Of a stretch of DNA of 64,000 nucleotides, positions 37,329-47,224 are shown piece by piece. Positions within the stretch are counted from its first letter, which is position 1. Every line of letters begins with the position of its first letter. The DNA is from Chitinophagaceae bacterium. GTDB taxonomy: Bacteria; Bacteroidota; Bacteroidia; Chitinophagales; Chitinophagaceae. The DNA is taken from NCBI GenBank assembly GCA_947454715.1, contig CANGMZ010000001.1, forward strand, positions 31,359 to 95,358. Direction: 5' to 3'. Under the pieces are notes generated by a model. That model was not told the origin of the DNA and made no database searches. It saw nothing but the letters and a program-made list of their open reading frames with translations. A program made the translations under genes and the position numbers.

Positions 37329-38375
37329 ATGAATACGGATAGCAGATTGCGTAAATTGCTCGAAGAGCGCATTTTGATCATTGATGGTGCTATGGGTACT
37401 ATGGTGCAACGCTATAAACTTAGCGAGGAAGATTACCGCGGAGAGCGATTTAAGGATTGGCATACTGATGTAAAAGGGAATAATGATCTTTTGTGCCTTA
37501 CCCGGCCAGATATAATAAAAAAAATACATAAGGAATATCTCAGAGCAGGAGCAAATATTATAGAGACAAACACATTTAATGCGCAGGTAATATCGCTGGC
37601 AGATTATGATATGCAATCACTGGCTTATGAGATTAATGTAGCGGCAGCAAAACTGGCGAAAGAGGCTATTTTGGAATACGAAGCAGAATGCAAGGAGAAG
37701 GACCAAAATTGTTCTTTGCCGACTGAAAATTGTTTTGTTGCGGGGGCTATAGGGCCAATGAATAAAACCCTGTCATTGTCGCCTGATGTGAACAACCCCG
37801 GCTTCAGGTCAGTAACATTCGATGAGGTTGCTGATGCATATTATGAGCAAATTGGTGGGCTAGTGGACGGTGGAGCCGATGTTTTGCTGGTAGAAACGAT
37901 TTTTGATACGCTGAATGCAAAAGCAGCTATTTATGCCATAAATAAATATTTCAAGACCACCGGCAAGGAAAAGTTGCCAATAATGATTTCAGGTACAATT
38001 ACAGATGCATCAGGCAGAACATTAAGCGGACAAACGCTGGAGGCATTCTATATATCTGTAATGCATGCCAATCCGGTAAGCATTGGGTTGAATTGTGCCT
38101 TGGGTGCCAGCCAAATGAGGCCGCATGTTGAAGAATTATCAGACATATCTGCTTGTTATGTAACGGCATATCCTAATGCAGGTTTGCCAAATGCGATGGG
38201 TGAATATGACGAGACTCCCGAAGAAACAGCTGAAATAGTTGGTGGTTTTGCCAAAGAAGGCTGGTTAAATATGGTGGGGGGCTGCTGCGGTACAACACCT
38301 GCACATATTGCAGCTATAGCGAAGGCTGTAAGCGTTTATAAGCCAAGGACGCGTCCTGTTTTGGAAGTTGCGTAG
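37329..38375 (+). CDS. metH: Homocysteine S-methyltransferase domain of methionine synthase (split MetH)
   Basis: This 348-residue protein corresponds to the first module of cobalamin-dependent MetH, the homocysteine-binding barrel. It begins [20 protein letters not shown] and has the family's [16 protein letters not shown] and ETNTFNA. The zinc-ligand cysteines are in GLNCALG and in [10 protein letters not shown] near the C-terminus. It stops where full MetH continues into the folate, cobalamin and reactivation domains. Those are not encoded nearby: the next gene is a giant surface protein. In many Bacteroidota MetH is split, usually with the second half adjacent. I used ATG at 37329; the upstream in-frame frame crosses the promoter. 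Confidence 0.9.
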   Translation: MNTDSRLRKLLEERILIIDGAMGTMVQRYKLSEEDYRGERFKDWHTDVKGNNDLLCLTRPDIIKKIHKEYLRAGANIIETNTFNAQVISLADYDMQSLAYEINVAAAKLAKEAILEYEAECKEKDQNCSLPTENCFVAGAIGPMNKTLSLSPDVNNPGFRSVTFDEVADAYYEQIGGLVDGGADVLLVETIFDTLNAKAAIYAINKYFKTTGKEKLPIMISGTITDASGRTLSGQTLEAFYISVMHANPVSIGLNCALGASQMRPHVEELSDISACYVTAYPNAGLPNAMGEYDETPEETAEIVGGFAKEGWLNMVGGCCGTTPAHIAAIAKAVSVYKPRTRPVLEVA

Positions 38376-38570
38376 TCAGTTGCTAAATAAAAACGTGTTC
38401 TCATTTTGTTTATTTTTAATTTGTTTTATTTTTTTGGACAAAACCAAAGAAATATGCATAAGAAATTAAAAATTATCAGATAATCTTATTATTTTTAGGT
38501 TTACTAGCCAACTTTTTGAGAAAAAAGGGTGTCTATTAGTAATTGCAGTCCTAGAAAAGCATCATTTATT

Positions 38571-41500
38571 ATGAGAAATAAAATACTTTTTGTCTTTTTT
38601 GCCCTTTTAATAGGTTCAAAGTCATTTGGTCAGGTTACTGTAACAAGTACCCGTGATACACTTGATTGTACGCACACAGTTGATACGCTAACAGCGCATC
38701 TTGTTGGCGACAACCCTACTGATGCGGGTATTACTATTGATGACCAGTACTCATCTGTGCACCCTATTGGTTTTACCTTTAATTTTTATGGTAATAACTA
38801 TACGCAACTATTGATAGGACCAAACGGTACGTTGTGTTTTGATATTGCCAATGCAGGTATGTACACTTCTTGGGTAATATCTGCAGCATTGTTAGGTAAT
38901 GCAACAGTTAAAAATTCTATATGTGGACCATGGTGTGATATTGATGTTAGTCCTGCTCCTCCATCTAGTGGTATCATTACATATTCTACTACAGGTACAG
39001 CACCATTCAGAAAATACATAGTTACTTTTTGTAAAACACACATGTTCTCTTGTACTACTACTTGGACAAGTACTCAGATAATATTGTATGAAACAACGAA
39101 TGTGATTGAAACGCATATTGCTACTAAGCCTGTATGTGCGGGTTGGAATGGTGGATATGCGATAGTAGGTGTGCAGAATGCAACAGGGACAGCTGCTACA
39201 GTAGCTCCAGGTAGAGATTATCCAAGTGTGTATACTTGCACTAATGAAGCATGGCGCTTTACACCAAATGCTACTTTGTCATCTTACGCAGTAGCATCAA
39301 TTACTTACGCTCCTGTTCCTTTGGCTTCTTCATTGATTTACTGGTATAACACTACTACAAATACATTCTTAGGTACGGGTACAACAATGGTTGTGTCTCC
39401 AAGTTCTAATACTACTTATGCTGCCGGTGCACTTGGTTGTGCTGACACATCTTTTGGATATAAATTTATTGTGGCAACAGGTGGTATTCCTGCTACTTAT
39501 ACGCTCGATGCGCCGATTACAGTTTGTGGTAATCTTACCAGTATTACTGTTGGTGGTCTTACTCCCGGTTTAGTTGATACTATACATTATACATACAACG
39601 GTGTTCCTCAGCCAATAATAATTGGTACTGTTTCTGCAGCAGGTACTATAGTTATTCCTAATGTGGCAGCAGGTAGCTATACAAATATTTATGCATCTGA
39701 AGGAACTTGTAGTTCCGCACCAGGTACAATAAATATTCCTCCGCCACCTATAGATATTACAGCGGCAACTCAACCACCTAGTGTTTGTGGTTATAGTGAT
39801 GCGCGTATTATTTTGTCTGGTTATGCACCGAATACCAATTACAATGTAGGTTATACTGTAGGTGGTACTGCTGTAGCAGCTACAACATATACTAGTTCAG
39901 CAACAGGTAATATTATTATTACAGGTTTGTTAGCAGGAACTTATACTAATATTACCTCTACAGGTGGTCCTTGTCCTCCAAACACTGTAGCAGGTCCATT
40001 GACAATACTTAATCCTGCACCACCAACAATCTCTGTTGACTCTGCAGTGGTAAAAACTTGCGTAGGTGTTCCTGTTCAGTTACATGCTTATTCTTCAATG
40101 CCTGGCGTGCCTGAGTATTATACATGGAGCCCTGCGACAGATTTGAATAATCCGAACATCTTTAATCCAATTGTAACACCAACAGCTGCAGGTAATATTA
40201 GTTATGTTGTTACCGGTAATCCTAGCCCTGGTGTTGCTGAATGTGCAATGACTGCAACGCTTACCGTACATACTATTGGTGATTTCACAATAACAACTCC
40301 AATGGATACTATTTGTTTGTTGATACCACGTGTTTCAGTTCCTGTGACTGTAATAGGTAGTGCTGAAATGACCTACGTATGGACTCCATCTTCCGGGGTT
40401 GCAACATCAACAAGTATGAGTCCGGTAATAACACCAAACACCCCGGGTATTCTGGTGTACACTGCAACCGGTTCTTATGCGCATTGCCCTGATTATGTAC
40501 ATACGTACACAATACGTGTAGATACTCCGGCAATAGGATTAACCGTTAAGGATACAATCTGTTTGGGTATGTCTGATGTTGTTGATTTTTCTTCAGCAGG
40601 TGGCCCTGGTTACCATTACTTATGGTCATCGAACCCAACCGGAGTAACATTCAGTAACGATACTATACCAAACCCAATATTTACCCCTCCTGCAGTAGGC
40701 ACTTACACATTATCAGCTTATGTAACTTCACCTGCAAATGCAGCAGGTTGCGGAGCTACTGATGTTGTTGATTTGTTGGTTTTGCCAAATACAATGACCG
40801 TGTCTCCGGTAGATACATCAATATGTTTGGGGCAGGTAGTTCAGGCAACAGGTACAATTGGCTATAGCAATATATTCAGTTATCAGTGGTTGCCTACGGC
40901 AGGTATTGCAAATTCAAATATCTTGAATGCATTAATTACGCCTGATACTTCTGCACTTTATGTAGTTACAGCATCATTCCATAAGTGTCCGGATATACAT
41001 GCAACGCTTAATCTGCATGTACAACCTTTGCCACAAGTATATGTTGGTGGTAACAGACCAATGTGTCAGTTTGATACGGTTCATCTTCATGCTGTAGTGA
41101 ATCCAACATGGTTTGGACCTTACACCTATTCATGGACTCCTGCTACAAGTTTAGATATGACCACCGGTGCCAGTGCGGTATTCAGTGGCAGTGTTACAAC
41201 GAATGTAGTGGTTACTGTGAGTACCTCTGCCGGTTGTACAGGTAAAGACTCAGCAAACATTACAGTAATCCCGGGCAATTTTGCATCAGTTGCTGTAGAT
41301 CAGGGTTTCTGCCCGCATGATTCTAAAATAATACCATTGGCTTCTACAGCAGCAGGTATTACATCTTATCACTGGTACCCGCCAATGTATGTAAGTGATA
41401 GTATGAGCGGCGCACCTACAGTTAGCCCGATAACAACACAGACATATTCTATTGTAGCTACAAATGCTAATGGTTGTAAGGATACCGTTTACTGGACTGC

Positions 41501-42020
41501 AACTGTATATCCTGATGCGGTAATTGAGGTTGGCGATTCATTGACCTTATATCCCGGTGAGAGTTATCATATTAATGCAATGACAAACTGTACTTCGTTC
41601 TTGTGGTTCCCTGTTGCAGGTTTAGATAATCCTTTTGTATCTAACCCAACTGCAACACCGGATGTAAGCACCAGATATATTGTTACTGCAACTACAGAAC
41701 ATAATTGCGTAAGCAGTGACACATTGAGTATCTATGTTAGTGACGAGTCATTATTGGCTATGCCAAATGCATTTGTGCCGGGTACAGGTCCTAATAATAG
41801 CTTCAAAGTAATATTAAGAGGTATTGCTTCGTTGAATTATTTCAGAGTGTATAACCGTTGGGGTAACCTGATGTTTGAAACTAAAAACCTTAGTGAAGGC
41901 TGGGATGGTTCATACAAGGGTGAACCGCAGGAAATGGGTGTTTATGTATATGACGTTCAGGCGGTATCAAGCACCGGAAAAATCTTCCATAAAACAGGTA
42001 ATGTTACTTTGCTGAGGTAA
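38571..42020 (+). CDS. Giant T9SS type B surface protein (paralogue of the protein at 59.6 kb)
   Basis: This 1149-residue secreted protein has a signal peptide ending SFGQ at about residue 21. The first ~270 residues form a domain shared with the protein at 59598: GITIDDQYSSV, FTFNFYGNNYTQLLIG, CGPWCDIDV, WNGGYAIVGVQN. Several Ig-like or SprB-type repeats follow. The C-terminus is the gliding-motility-associated (type B) sorting domain: YFRVYNRWGNLMFE, GWDGSYKGEPQEMGVYVY, ending GNVTLLR. Its usual FTPNGDG-x-ND loop is replaced by FVPGTGPNNSF. Role: probably cell-surface adhesion or gliding. ATG at 38571 begins the signal peptide. Confidence 0.88.
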   Translation: MRNKILFVFFALLIGSKSFGQVTVTSTRDTLDCTHTVDTLTAHLVGDNPTDAGITIDDQYSSVHPIGFTFNFYGNNYTQLLIGPNGTLCFDIANAGMYTSWVISAALLGNATVKNSICGPWCDIDVSPAPPSSGIITYSTTGTAPFRKYIVTFCKTHMFSCTTTWTSTQIILYETTNVIETHIATKPVCAGWNGGYAIVGVQNATGTAATVAPGRDYPSVYTCTNEAWRFTPNATLSSYAVASITYAPVPLASSLIYWYNTTTNTFLGTGTTMVVSPSSNTTYAAGALGCADTSFGYKFIVATGGIPATYTLDAPITVCGNLTSITVGGLTPGLVDTIHYTYNGVPQPIIIGTVSAAGTIVIPNVAAGSYTNIYASEGTCSSAPGTINIPPPPIDITAATQPPSVCGYSDARIILSGYAPNTNYNVGYTVGGTAVAATTYTSSATGNIIITGLLAGTYTNITSTGGPCPPNTVAGPLTILNPAPPTISVDSAVVKTCVGVPVQLHAYSSMPGVPEYYTWSPATDLNNPNIFNPIVTPTAAGNISYVVTGNPSPGVAECAMTATLTVHTIGDFTITTPMDTICLLIPRVSVPVTVIGSAEMTYVWTPSSGVATSTSMSPVITPNTPGILVYTATGSYAHCPDYVHTYTIRVDTPAIGLTVKDTICLGMSDVVDFSSAGGPGYHYLWSSNPTGVTFSNDTIPNPIFTPPAVGTYTLSAYVTSPANAAGCGATDVVDLLVLPNTMTVSPVDTSICLGQVVQATGTIGYSNIFSYQWLPTAGIANSNILNALITPDTSALYVVTASFHKCPDIHATLNLHVQPLPQVYVGGNRPMCQFDTVHLHAVVNPTWFGPYTYSWTPATSLDMTTGASAVFSGSVTTNVVVTVSTSAGCTGKDSANITVIPGNFASVAVDQGFCPHDSKIIPLASTAAGITSYHWYPPMYVSDSMSGAPTVSPITTQTYSIVATNANGCKDTVYWTATVYPDAVIEVGDSLTLYPGESYHINAMTNCTSFLWFPVAGLDNPFVSNPTATPDVSTRYIVTATTEHNCVSSDTLSIYVSDESLLAMPNAFVPGTGPNNSFKVILRGIASLNYFRVYNRWGNLMFETKNLSEGWDGSYKGEPQEMGVYVYDVQAVSSTGKIFHKTGNVTLLR

Positions 42021-42048
42021 TCAGCGATAGCAGGTTATTTATATATTA

Positions 42049-42096
42049 AGCCAGTATCAATCGTCCTTTGAGGATAATTGATACTGGCTTTTTCCT
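42049..42096 (+). terminator. Terminator
   Basis: A 13-bp stem AGCCAGTATCAAT with its complement, about 15-base loop, followed by a T-rich tract. Confidence 0.85.
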
Positions 42097-42273
42097 TTAA
42101 AGAATTTATTATAGCATCTATAATCAGAAGTCATAGATTCAATTTTCATAGCACTATTTGATTAAAAGAAGGTTATCCGGCAAGTGCTGATATTCAATAT
42201 ATTGGGTAAAAGCAGAGAAATAATTCTATATTTTTTTCATTTTACTACAATTAACAATTATTTATCACCGATT

Positions 42274-42281
42274 TATTTTTG
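42274..42281 (+). promoter_or_regulatory. -7 promoter box of the second giant surface gene
   Basis: TATTTTTG, exact match, 33 bases before the ATG. Confidence 0.5.
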
Positions 42282-42314
42282 TATATTTATATCTACTGGT
42301 CAATATTTTGTTTT

Positions 42315-45300
42315 ATGAATAAAGTTATACGCCTTTTTCTCCTTGCATTTTTGATGATGTCAGATTTATCTTATGCGCAGTTAGTCGGAGATAATATGTA
42401 TCTCCAAGGTAGATGGTTGGAGATTGGGCTTGCTCCCAATGGGGCTATGGGCGCAACAAGAAATGCACCTGCCGGATACCATCCAAGACCGGGTACTACT
42501 TTGTTTACGGTTTATGATCCACTGACTTGCACAAGTGCCAATCCTGCGTCGGCACTGGCTTCTGTATATGACTGGGGGCATGATGGCTGGACTGTAGGAA
42601 CACCAACATATATGGGTGATTACACACTGCCTGGTAGCCCTTGGGAAGGTTGGGCAATTCAGATAAATAGTGTTACCAACTTTGCTTATTTCACAAATTA
42701 TCAATCAACAGCTGCAGTAGGTTGCAATGGTTATACAGGTTCCGGCGGTGCTGTTACTACAGCAACCACAGGTGCGTTTACATCATACTCATCTACCGGC
42801 GGTGCATTAATAGGTAATTGGTCCGGTTCGTCCGGTTCTGGTGCCTTGAGTATACGTAAAGAGTATAGAGTAGATACTTTGGGTTCAAATCTGGTTGTTA
42901 CGGCAGTATTTAAGAATACAACTGCTGCTGCACTAACAGGTGTGTATTATATGCGGTCACTTGACCCTGACAATAGCGAAACATGGACAGGAGGCTCGTT
43001 TAGTACGAATAACACCATAGATTACCAGAATGATTTTTATCACCGTGTGCTGGTTTCAGCAACAGGTACAGGCACCGCAGCGGCAACAGGTACACCTGCA
43101 ACAAAACTGGGACTAGGAACAAAAGACTGCCGAGCAAAGTGCCTTATCTATACATCATGGCCATTAAGTACATCTGCTAATCTTGCTACAATTTGGGCAG
43201 GTACATCAGGCTCATTGGGAACTGCTACATACAATAATACTTTGAATGGAGACTATGCTCTGGGTCTTGTTTATAATTTAGGCACAATTGCGCCATTCGA
43301 TAGTACCGTCATTTCTTATGCCTACATATATAATGGTACAATAGGTATTGACAGCGCATTCCCTGCACCACAAATGGTTATTAACGGGGTAGCTTACGAC
43401 TCAATAGCTACTGATACTGTTTGTACGGGTAATACACTCCCGGTAAATATTATTCACGGGAATACAAGAGACTGGAGTTGGAGTAAGTGGCAATGGAGTC
43501 CAGCAATAGGTTTGGCGTCTGATACTGGTGTTAATAACACCATAGATGCATCACTATTAACCGGGGTTACAACATATACAATTACCGGTACAGATTCTGC
43601 AATGGGTAACTGTGCATCAAAAACATTCTTGTTGACTGTTGTTCCTGTAACAAGTGCAGCACCGATAGTGCGCGATACTACATTCTGCCAGGGTATAGTG
43701 CCACCGCCACTCACTGCAACAGGTAGCGGATTGCTTTGGTATACCACGCCAACAGGTGGTGTAGGTAGTTCTACCGGGCCAATTGTACCAACAGGTACTT
43801 TAGGTGTATTCACCTATTATGTGAGCCAGACAATTGCCGGCTGCACTAGTCCGAGAACACCGATTAATATTACTATTGCTCCGCCTCCTGTAATCACATT
43901 GGCAAATAATGGTCCACTTTGTCCGGGAAGCACACTGATTGTAACACTTTCAGATACGCTTACAGTAACAACAGGTGTAACTTATAGTTGGACTGGCCCG
44001 GGAGGGTATACTGCAACAACACATGATGTGACTATCCCGAATGTTATTTATGCAGATTCAGGTGTTTATACAGTTATTGTAAATAATAACGGTTGTGCCA
44101 CATACCCAACATCTAACACAGTTATTGTTCATTCAACACCAGGTTCTCCTACTATTGTTAACCCTACTTATTGCCAATATCTGTCATCAAGTCCGCTTAC
44201 AGCAACAGGGTCAAATATACTTTGGTATAACACCGCAACTGGTGGTGTTGGTTCTCCTACAGCACCAATTCCTTCTACCGCAGTTGCCGGAACATTCACT
44301 TATTATGTAACCCAAACAGTTAATGGTTGCGAGAGTTTAAGATATCCGGTTACTGTTACGGTAAATGCTAAACCTGTTGTTCCGGTAATCACCAACACCC
44401 CTGGTTCTTATTGTCCTAATCAGCCTTTTAATACGTACACTATTTTATTGGGTACAAATATTCTCTGGTACACAGCTGCCACAGGCGGAGTAGGGTCAAC
44501 AACCCCACCGGTAGTGAACACGGCAAATCCGGGTACTTATACCTATTGGGCGAGTCAAACAGTGCTTGGTTGCGAAAGTGACAGAACACCGGTTACCGTT
44601 ACCGTTTATGATCAGGTGAGTGCCTCATTTAATTATATGATACATTATGGCTGTCATGGTGATACCGTGTCATTTTATAACACGTCTACAGGTGCAGTTA
44701 ATTTCATGTGGGACTTTGGTGATGGAACATCATCTATCGCTGCCAGCCCAACTCATATTTACCCAACACAAGGTGTATATACTGTGAAATTATTCTCACA
44801 CAGCGCTAACTGTGTAGATAGTAATATTCAGACAATAGACCTACGTCACCCGAATAATGCAGGATTCAATTTTACGCCAGGAGTAGTATGTCAAGGATTA
44901 CCGGTAACATTTACTGATACATCAGTAGCTACAGGTCCTTCATATATGTGGAACTTCGGTGATGGCAATACAAGCACTGTCAAAAACCCATTGCATAGTT
45001 ATATAAATACCGGTGTTTATAACATCTCTCTTGTTGTTACGGACTTCGTGCCATGTATGGACACTGCTTATGGTGTGGTCTCTGTCGACTCATTAGGCTC
45101 AGCAAGTATGACCATGAGTGACACTGTATTGTGTTTAGGTAACTATGTAACATTAAATGCTGTTTATTCGCACATAGGCCTGGCAGATTTTGTCTGGAAT
45201 TTTGGGAATGGCGATAGTATTAAAAATGTAGATCCTGTTCTTTATGCATATAACACACCCGGAACATATACTATTTCTGCTACTGCCAGATACAGGGTGT

Positions 45301-45845
45301 GCCCTGATGCTGCAGCTGCAGAGGTGATTACGGTTTATCCACAGCCTACAATCAATTTAGGAGATAACACTACAATTTGTGATGGTAGTACGTCATTAAT
45401 ACTCAGTGATGCTATCAATGCAACCAACCCTGCAGCAACATGGTTGTGGAATACAGGTGCTACTACGCCGGCCATTGGTGTTTCTGTAAGTGGTTTGTAT
45501 TATGTGACAGTATCGTTTGGTGGTTGTGCCGCTTCTGATAGTGTATTGGTTACTAATGATTGTCATATAGCTATGGTCACTGCGTTTACGCCTAATGGTG
45601 ATGGCGTCAATGATTACTTCAACCCCAGACTATATATGGGAGAAGGCTTGAAGACCTTCAATATGAAGATATACAACCGTTGGGGTGAATTGATTTTTGA
45701 AGCAACTTCAATTGATGGAAGAGGATGGGATGGTAAGTATAACAATGTACCACAACCTGAAGGTGTATATGTTTATGTAATCGATGCCGAATTTATAGAC
45801 GGTAAAAAAGTCAATGACAGAGGAAACATTACCTTGTTGCGATAA
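42315..45845 (+). CDS. Giant T9SS type B surface protein with Ig-like and PKD repeats
   Basis: This 1176-residue protein has a signal peptide ending SYAQ. About 340 residues follow of a beta-type domain I do not recognise (LQGRWLEIGLAPNGAMG at its start). Next come three near-identical Ig-like units of the CHU_C-associated type, built around LWYTTPTGGVGS, LWYNTATGGVGS and LWYTAATGGVGS, each ending in a Q-T-x-x-G-C-x-S motif. Three PKD-like domains then appear (DFGDGTSS, NFGDGNTS, NFGNGDSI). The C-terminus is the type B sorting domain with the classic FTPNGDGVNDYF loop and ending GNITLLR. Likely a surface adhesin. It follows the 38.6-kb gene but has its own terminator-separated promoter. Confidence 0.9.
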   Translation: MNKVIRLFLLAFLMMSDLSYAQLVGDNMYLQGRWLEIGLAPNGAMGATRNAPAGYHPRPGTTLFTVYDPLTCTSANPASALASVYDWGHDGWTVGTPTYMGDYTLPGSPWEGWAIQINSVTNFAYFTNYQSTAAVGCNGYTGSGGAVTTATTGAFTSYSSTGGALIGNWSGSSGSGALSIRKEYRVDTLGSNLVVTAVFKNTTAAALTGVYYMRSLDPDNSETWTGGSFSTNNTIDYQNDFYHRVLVSATGTGTAAATGTPATKLGLGTKDCRAKCLIYTSWPLSTSANLATIWAGTSGSLGTATYNNTLNGDYALGLVYNLGTIAPFDSTVISYAYIYNGTIGIDSAFPAPQMVINGVAYDSIATDTVCTGNTLPVNIIHGNTRDWSWSKWQWSPAIGLASDTGVNNTIDASLLTGVTTYTITGTDSAMGNCASKTFLLTVVPVTSAAPIVRDTTFCQGIVPPPLTATGSGLLWYTTPTGGVGSSTGPIVPTGTLGVFTYYVSQTIAGCTSPRTPINITIAPPPVITLANNGPLCPGSTLIVTLSDTLTVTTGVTYSWTGPGGYTATTHDVTIPNVIYADSGVYTVIVNNNGCATYPTSNTVIVHSTPGSPTIVNPTYCQYLSSSPLTATGSNILWYNTATGGVGSPTAPIPSTAVAGTFTYYVTQTVNGCESLRYPVTVTVNAKPVVPVITNTPGSYCPNQPFNTYTILLGTNILWYTAATGGVGSTTPPVVNTANPGTYTYWASQTVLGCESDRTPVTVTVYDQVSASFNYMIHYGCHGDTVSFYNTSTGAVNFMWDFGDGTSSIAASPTHIYPTQGVYTVKLFSHSANCVDSNIQTIDLRHPNNAGFNFTPGVVCQGLPVTFTDTSVATGPSYMWNFGDGNTSTVKNPLHSYINTGVYNISLVVTDFVPCMDTAYGVVSVDSLGSASMTMSDTVLCLGNYVTLNAVYSHIGLADFVWNFGNGDSIKNVDPVLYAYNTPGTYTISATARYRVCPDAAAAEVITVYPQPTINLGDNTTICDGSTSLILSDAINATNPAATWLWNTGATTPAIGVSVSGLYYVTVSFGGCAASDSVLVTNDCHIAMVTAFTPNGDGVNDYFNPRLYMGEGLKTFNMKIYNRWGELIFEATSIDGRGWDGKYNNVPQPEGVYVYVIDAEFIDGKKVNDRGNITLLR

Positions 45846-45870
45846 TTAGATAAATGAAATTCAGTTTAGT

Positions 45871-45900
45871 GAGGCTGCCCGCAAGGCAGCCTCTTATATT
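45871..45900 (+). terminator. Terminator
   Basis: A 9-bp perfect stem GAGGCTGCC/GGCAGCCTC with loop CGCAA, followed by a moderately T-rich tract. Confidence 0.75.
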
Positions 45901-45977
45901 TAGTAAGAACTTACCGGTCATTCACGACTTTTGTTTATTTTAAAGGCTCAATTGCAGCAAGCAATATTTCAAGATCA

Positions 45978-47123
45978 ATGATACAACTACCTTCTAAGCA
46001 TTCAGCAACAGGCAATACGATATTTGCGGTGATGAGCGGTTTGGCACAGCAATATGGTGCAATTAATCTTTCACAGGGTTTCCCTGATTTTCAGATAGAT
46101 GAGCAGCTCTCAGATCTGCTGGCAGAGGCAACAAGGTTGGGTTTTAATCAATATGCGCCAATGCCCGGTTTACCAATGCTCAGAGCGGCAATTGCAGCAG
46201 ATTTTAAAAAAAGGTATCAGGTAGATATTGACCCGGATACAGAGATTACGATAACTCCCGGAGCTACTTATGGAATATATACAGCTTTCTCTGCCATTTT
46301 GCAGAAGGGAGATGAAGCTATCTTGTTTGAGCCTGCGTATGATAGTTACATTCCAAATATAGAGATGAACGGTGCAAAGGCTATACCTATAGCGCTGACT
46401 GCTCCGGGTTTTGCAGTTGACTGGGATAAAGTAAAAGCTGCAATTACACCAAAAACAAAGGCATTGATACTGAATACACCACATAACCCAACTGGAAGTG
46501 TGTGGAGCAAGAGTGATTGGGAGGAACTTGCTGACGTAGTAAGAGATACAGATATTGTCATCATTTCAGATGAGGTTTATGAACAACTTATTTTCGATGG
46601 TGTGAAGCATTATAGTGTGCTGGAACACCCTGAGTTACGCAGCCGTAGCTTTGCAACTTATTCTTTTGGTAAGGCATATAATAACACCGGTTGGAAGATG
46701 GGTTATTGCATTGCTCCTCCTGCATATACTCAAGCATACAGGCGTTTACATCAATTTCTTTCTTTTTCTGTGAATACACCTGCGCAATATGCGCTGGCTA
46801 AACACATTGCATCGGGTAAGGCATCTGCTGTAAGGTCAATGATGGAAGGTAAGCGCAATTACTTTATTGAACTGATGAAAGAAACACCATTTACAATACA
46901 AACTCCTGCCAGAGGGAGTTATTTTCAGTTAGCCACTTATGAAGCAATATCGGATATGCCCGATACTGAATTTGCTATATGGCTAACAAAGGAGCATGGG
47001 GTAGCTACCATACCAGTAAGTGCGTTTTATCACAATAAAAAAGATGATAAGCTCATTCGCTTTTGCTTTGCCAAAAAAGAAGAAACACTGGAGCAGGCAG
47101 TTGCAAAGTTGAAGCTGTTGTAA
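45978..47123 (+). CDS. Methionine aminotransferase (class I/II, YbdL-like)
   Basis: This 381-residue PLP enzyme belongs to the aminotransferase fold-type I family near YbdL, which transfers the amino group of methionine, giving the 2-oxo acid of the methionine salvage pathway. Motifs are NLSQGFPDFQ at the N-terminus, LNTPHNPTGSVW for cofactor binding and the Schiff-base lysine at K232 in SFGKAYNNTGWKMGY. An arginine near the end (IRFCFAKK) should bind the substrate carboxylate. The substrate call follows the closest family I recall; kynurenine or glutamine aminotransferase activity is also possible. It stands alone, ending at a convergent terminator. Confidence 0.85.
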   Translation: MIQLPSKHSATGNTIFAVMSGLAQQYGAINLSQGFPDFQIDEQLSDLLAEATRLGFNQYAPMPGLPMLRAAIAADFKKRYQVDIDPDTEITITPGATYGIYTAFSAILQKGDEAILFEPAYDSYIPNIEMNGAKAIPIALTAPGFAVDWDKVKAAITPKTKALILNTPHNPTGSVWSKSDWEELADVVRDTDIVIISDEVYEQLIFDGVKHYSVLEHPELRSRSFATYSFGKAYNNTGWKMGYCIAPPAYTQAYRRLHQFLSFSVNTPAQYALAKHIASGKASAVRSMMEGKRNYFIELMKETPFTIQTPARGSYFQLATYEAISDMPDTEFAIWLTKEHGVATIPVSAFYHNKKDDKLIRFCFAKKEETLEQAVAKLKLL

Positions 47124-47167
47124 CAAGGAGTGGTGTATAAATAGAAAAATGACAACTCATTATCAAA

Positions 47168-47200
47168 TTAAAGCGGGCTCCCAAAAGAAGCCCGCTTTAA
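47168..47200. terminator. Bidirectional terminator
   Basis: A 12-bp perfect stem (TTAAAGCGGGCT with its complement), nine-base loop, between the convergent aminotransferase and MBL-rhodanese genes. Confidence 0.88.
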
Positions 47201-47224
47201 TAATATTGTATACGTGTGTTGGTA

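Noticed and set aside
37329-38375. The short MetH gene as a frameshifted or truncated pseudogene
   Set aside because: The stop falls just after the complete zinc-binding GGCC motif at the natural domain boundary, and free-standing homocysteine domains are known in Bacteroidota.
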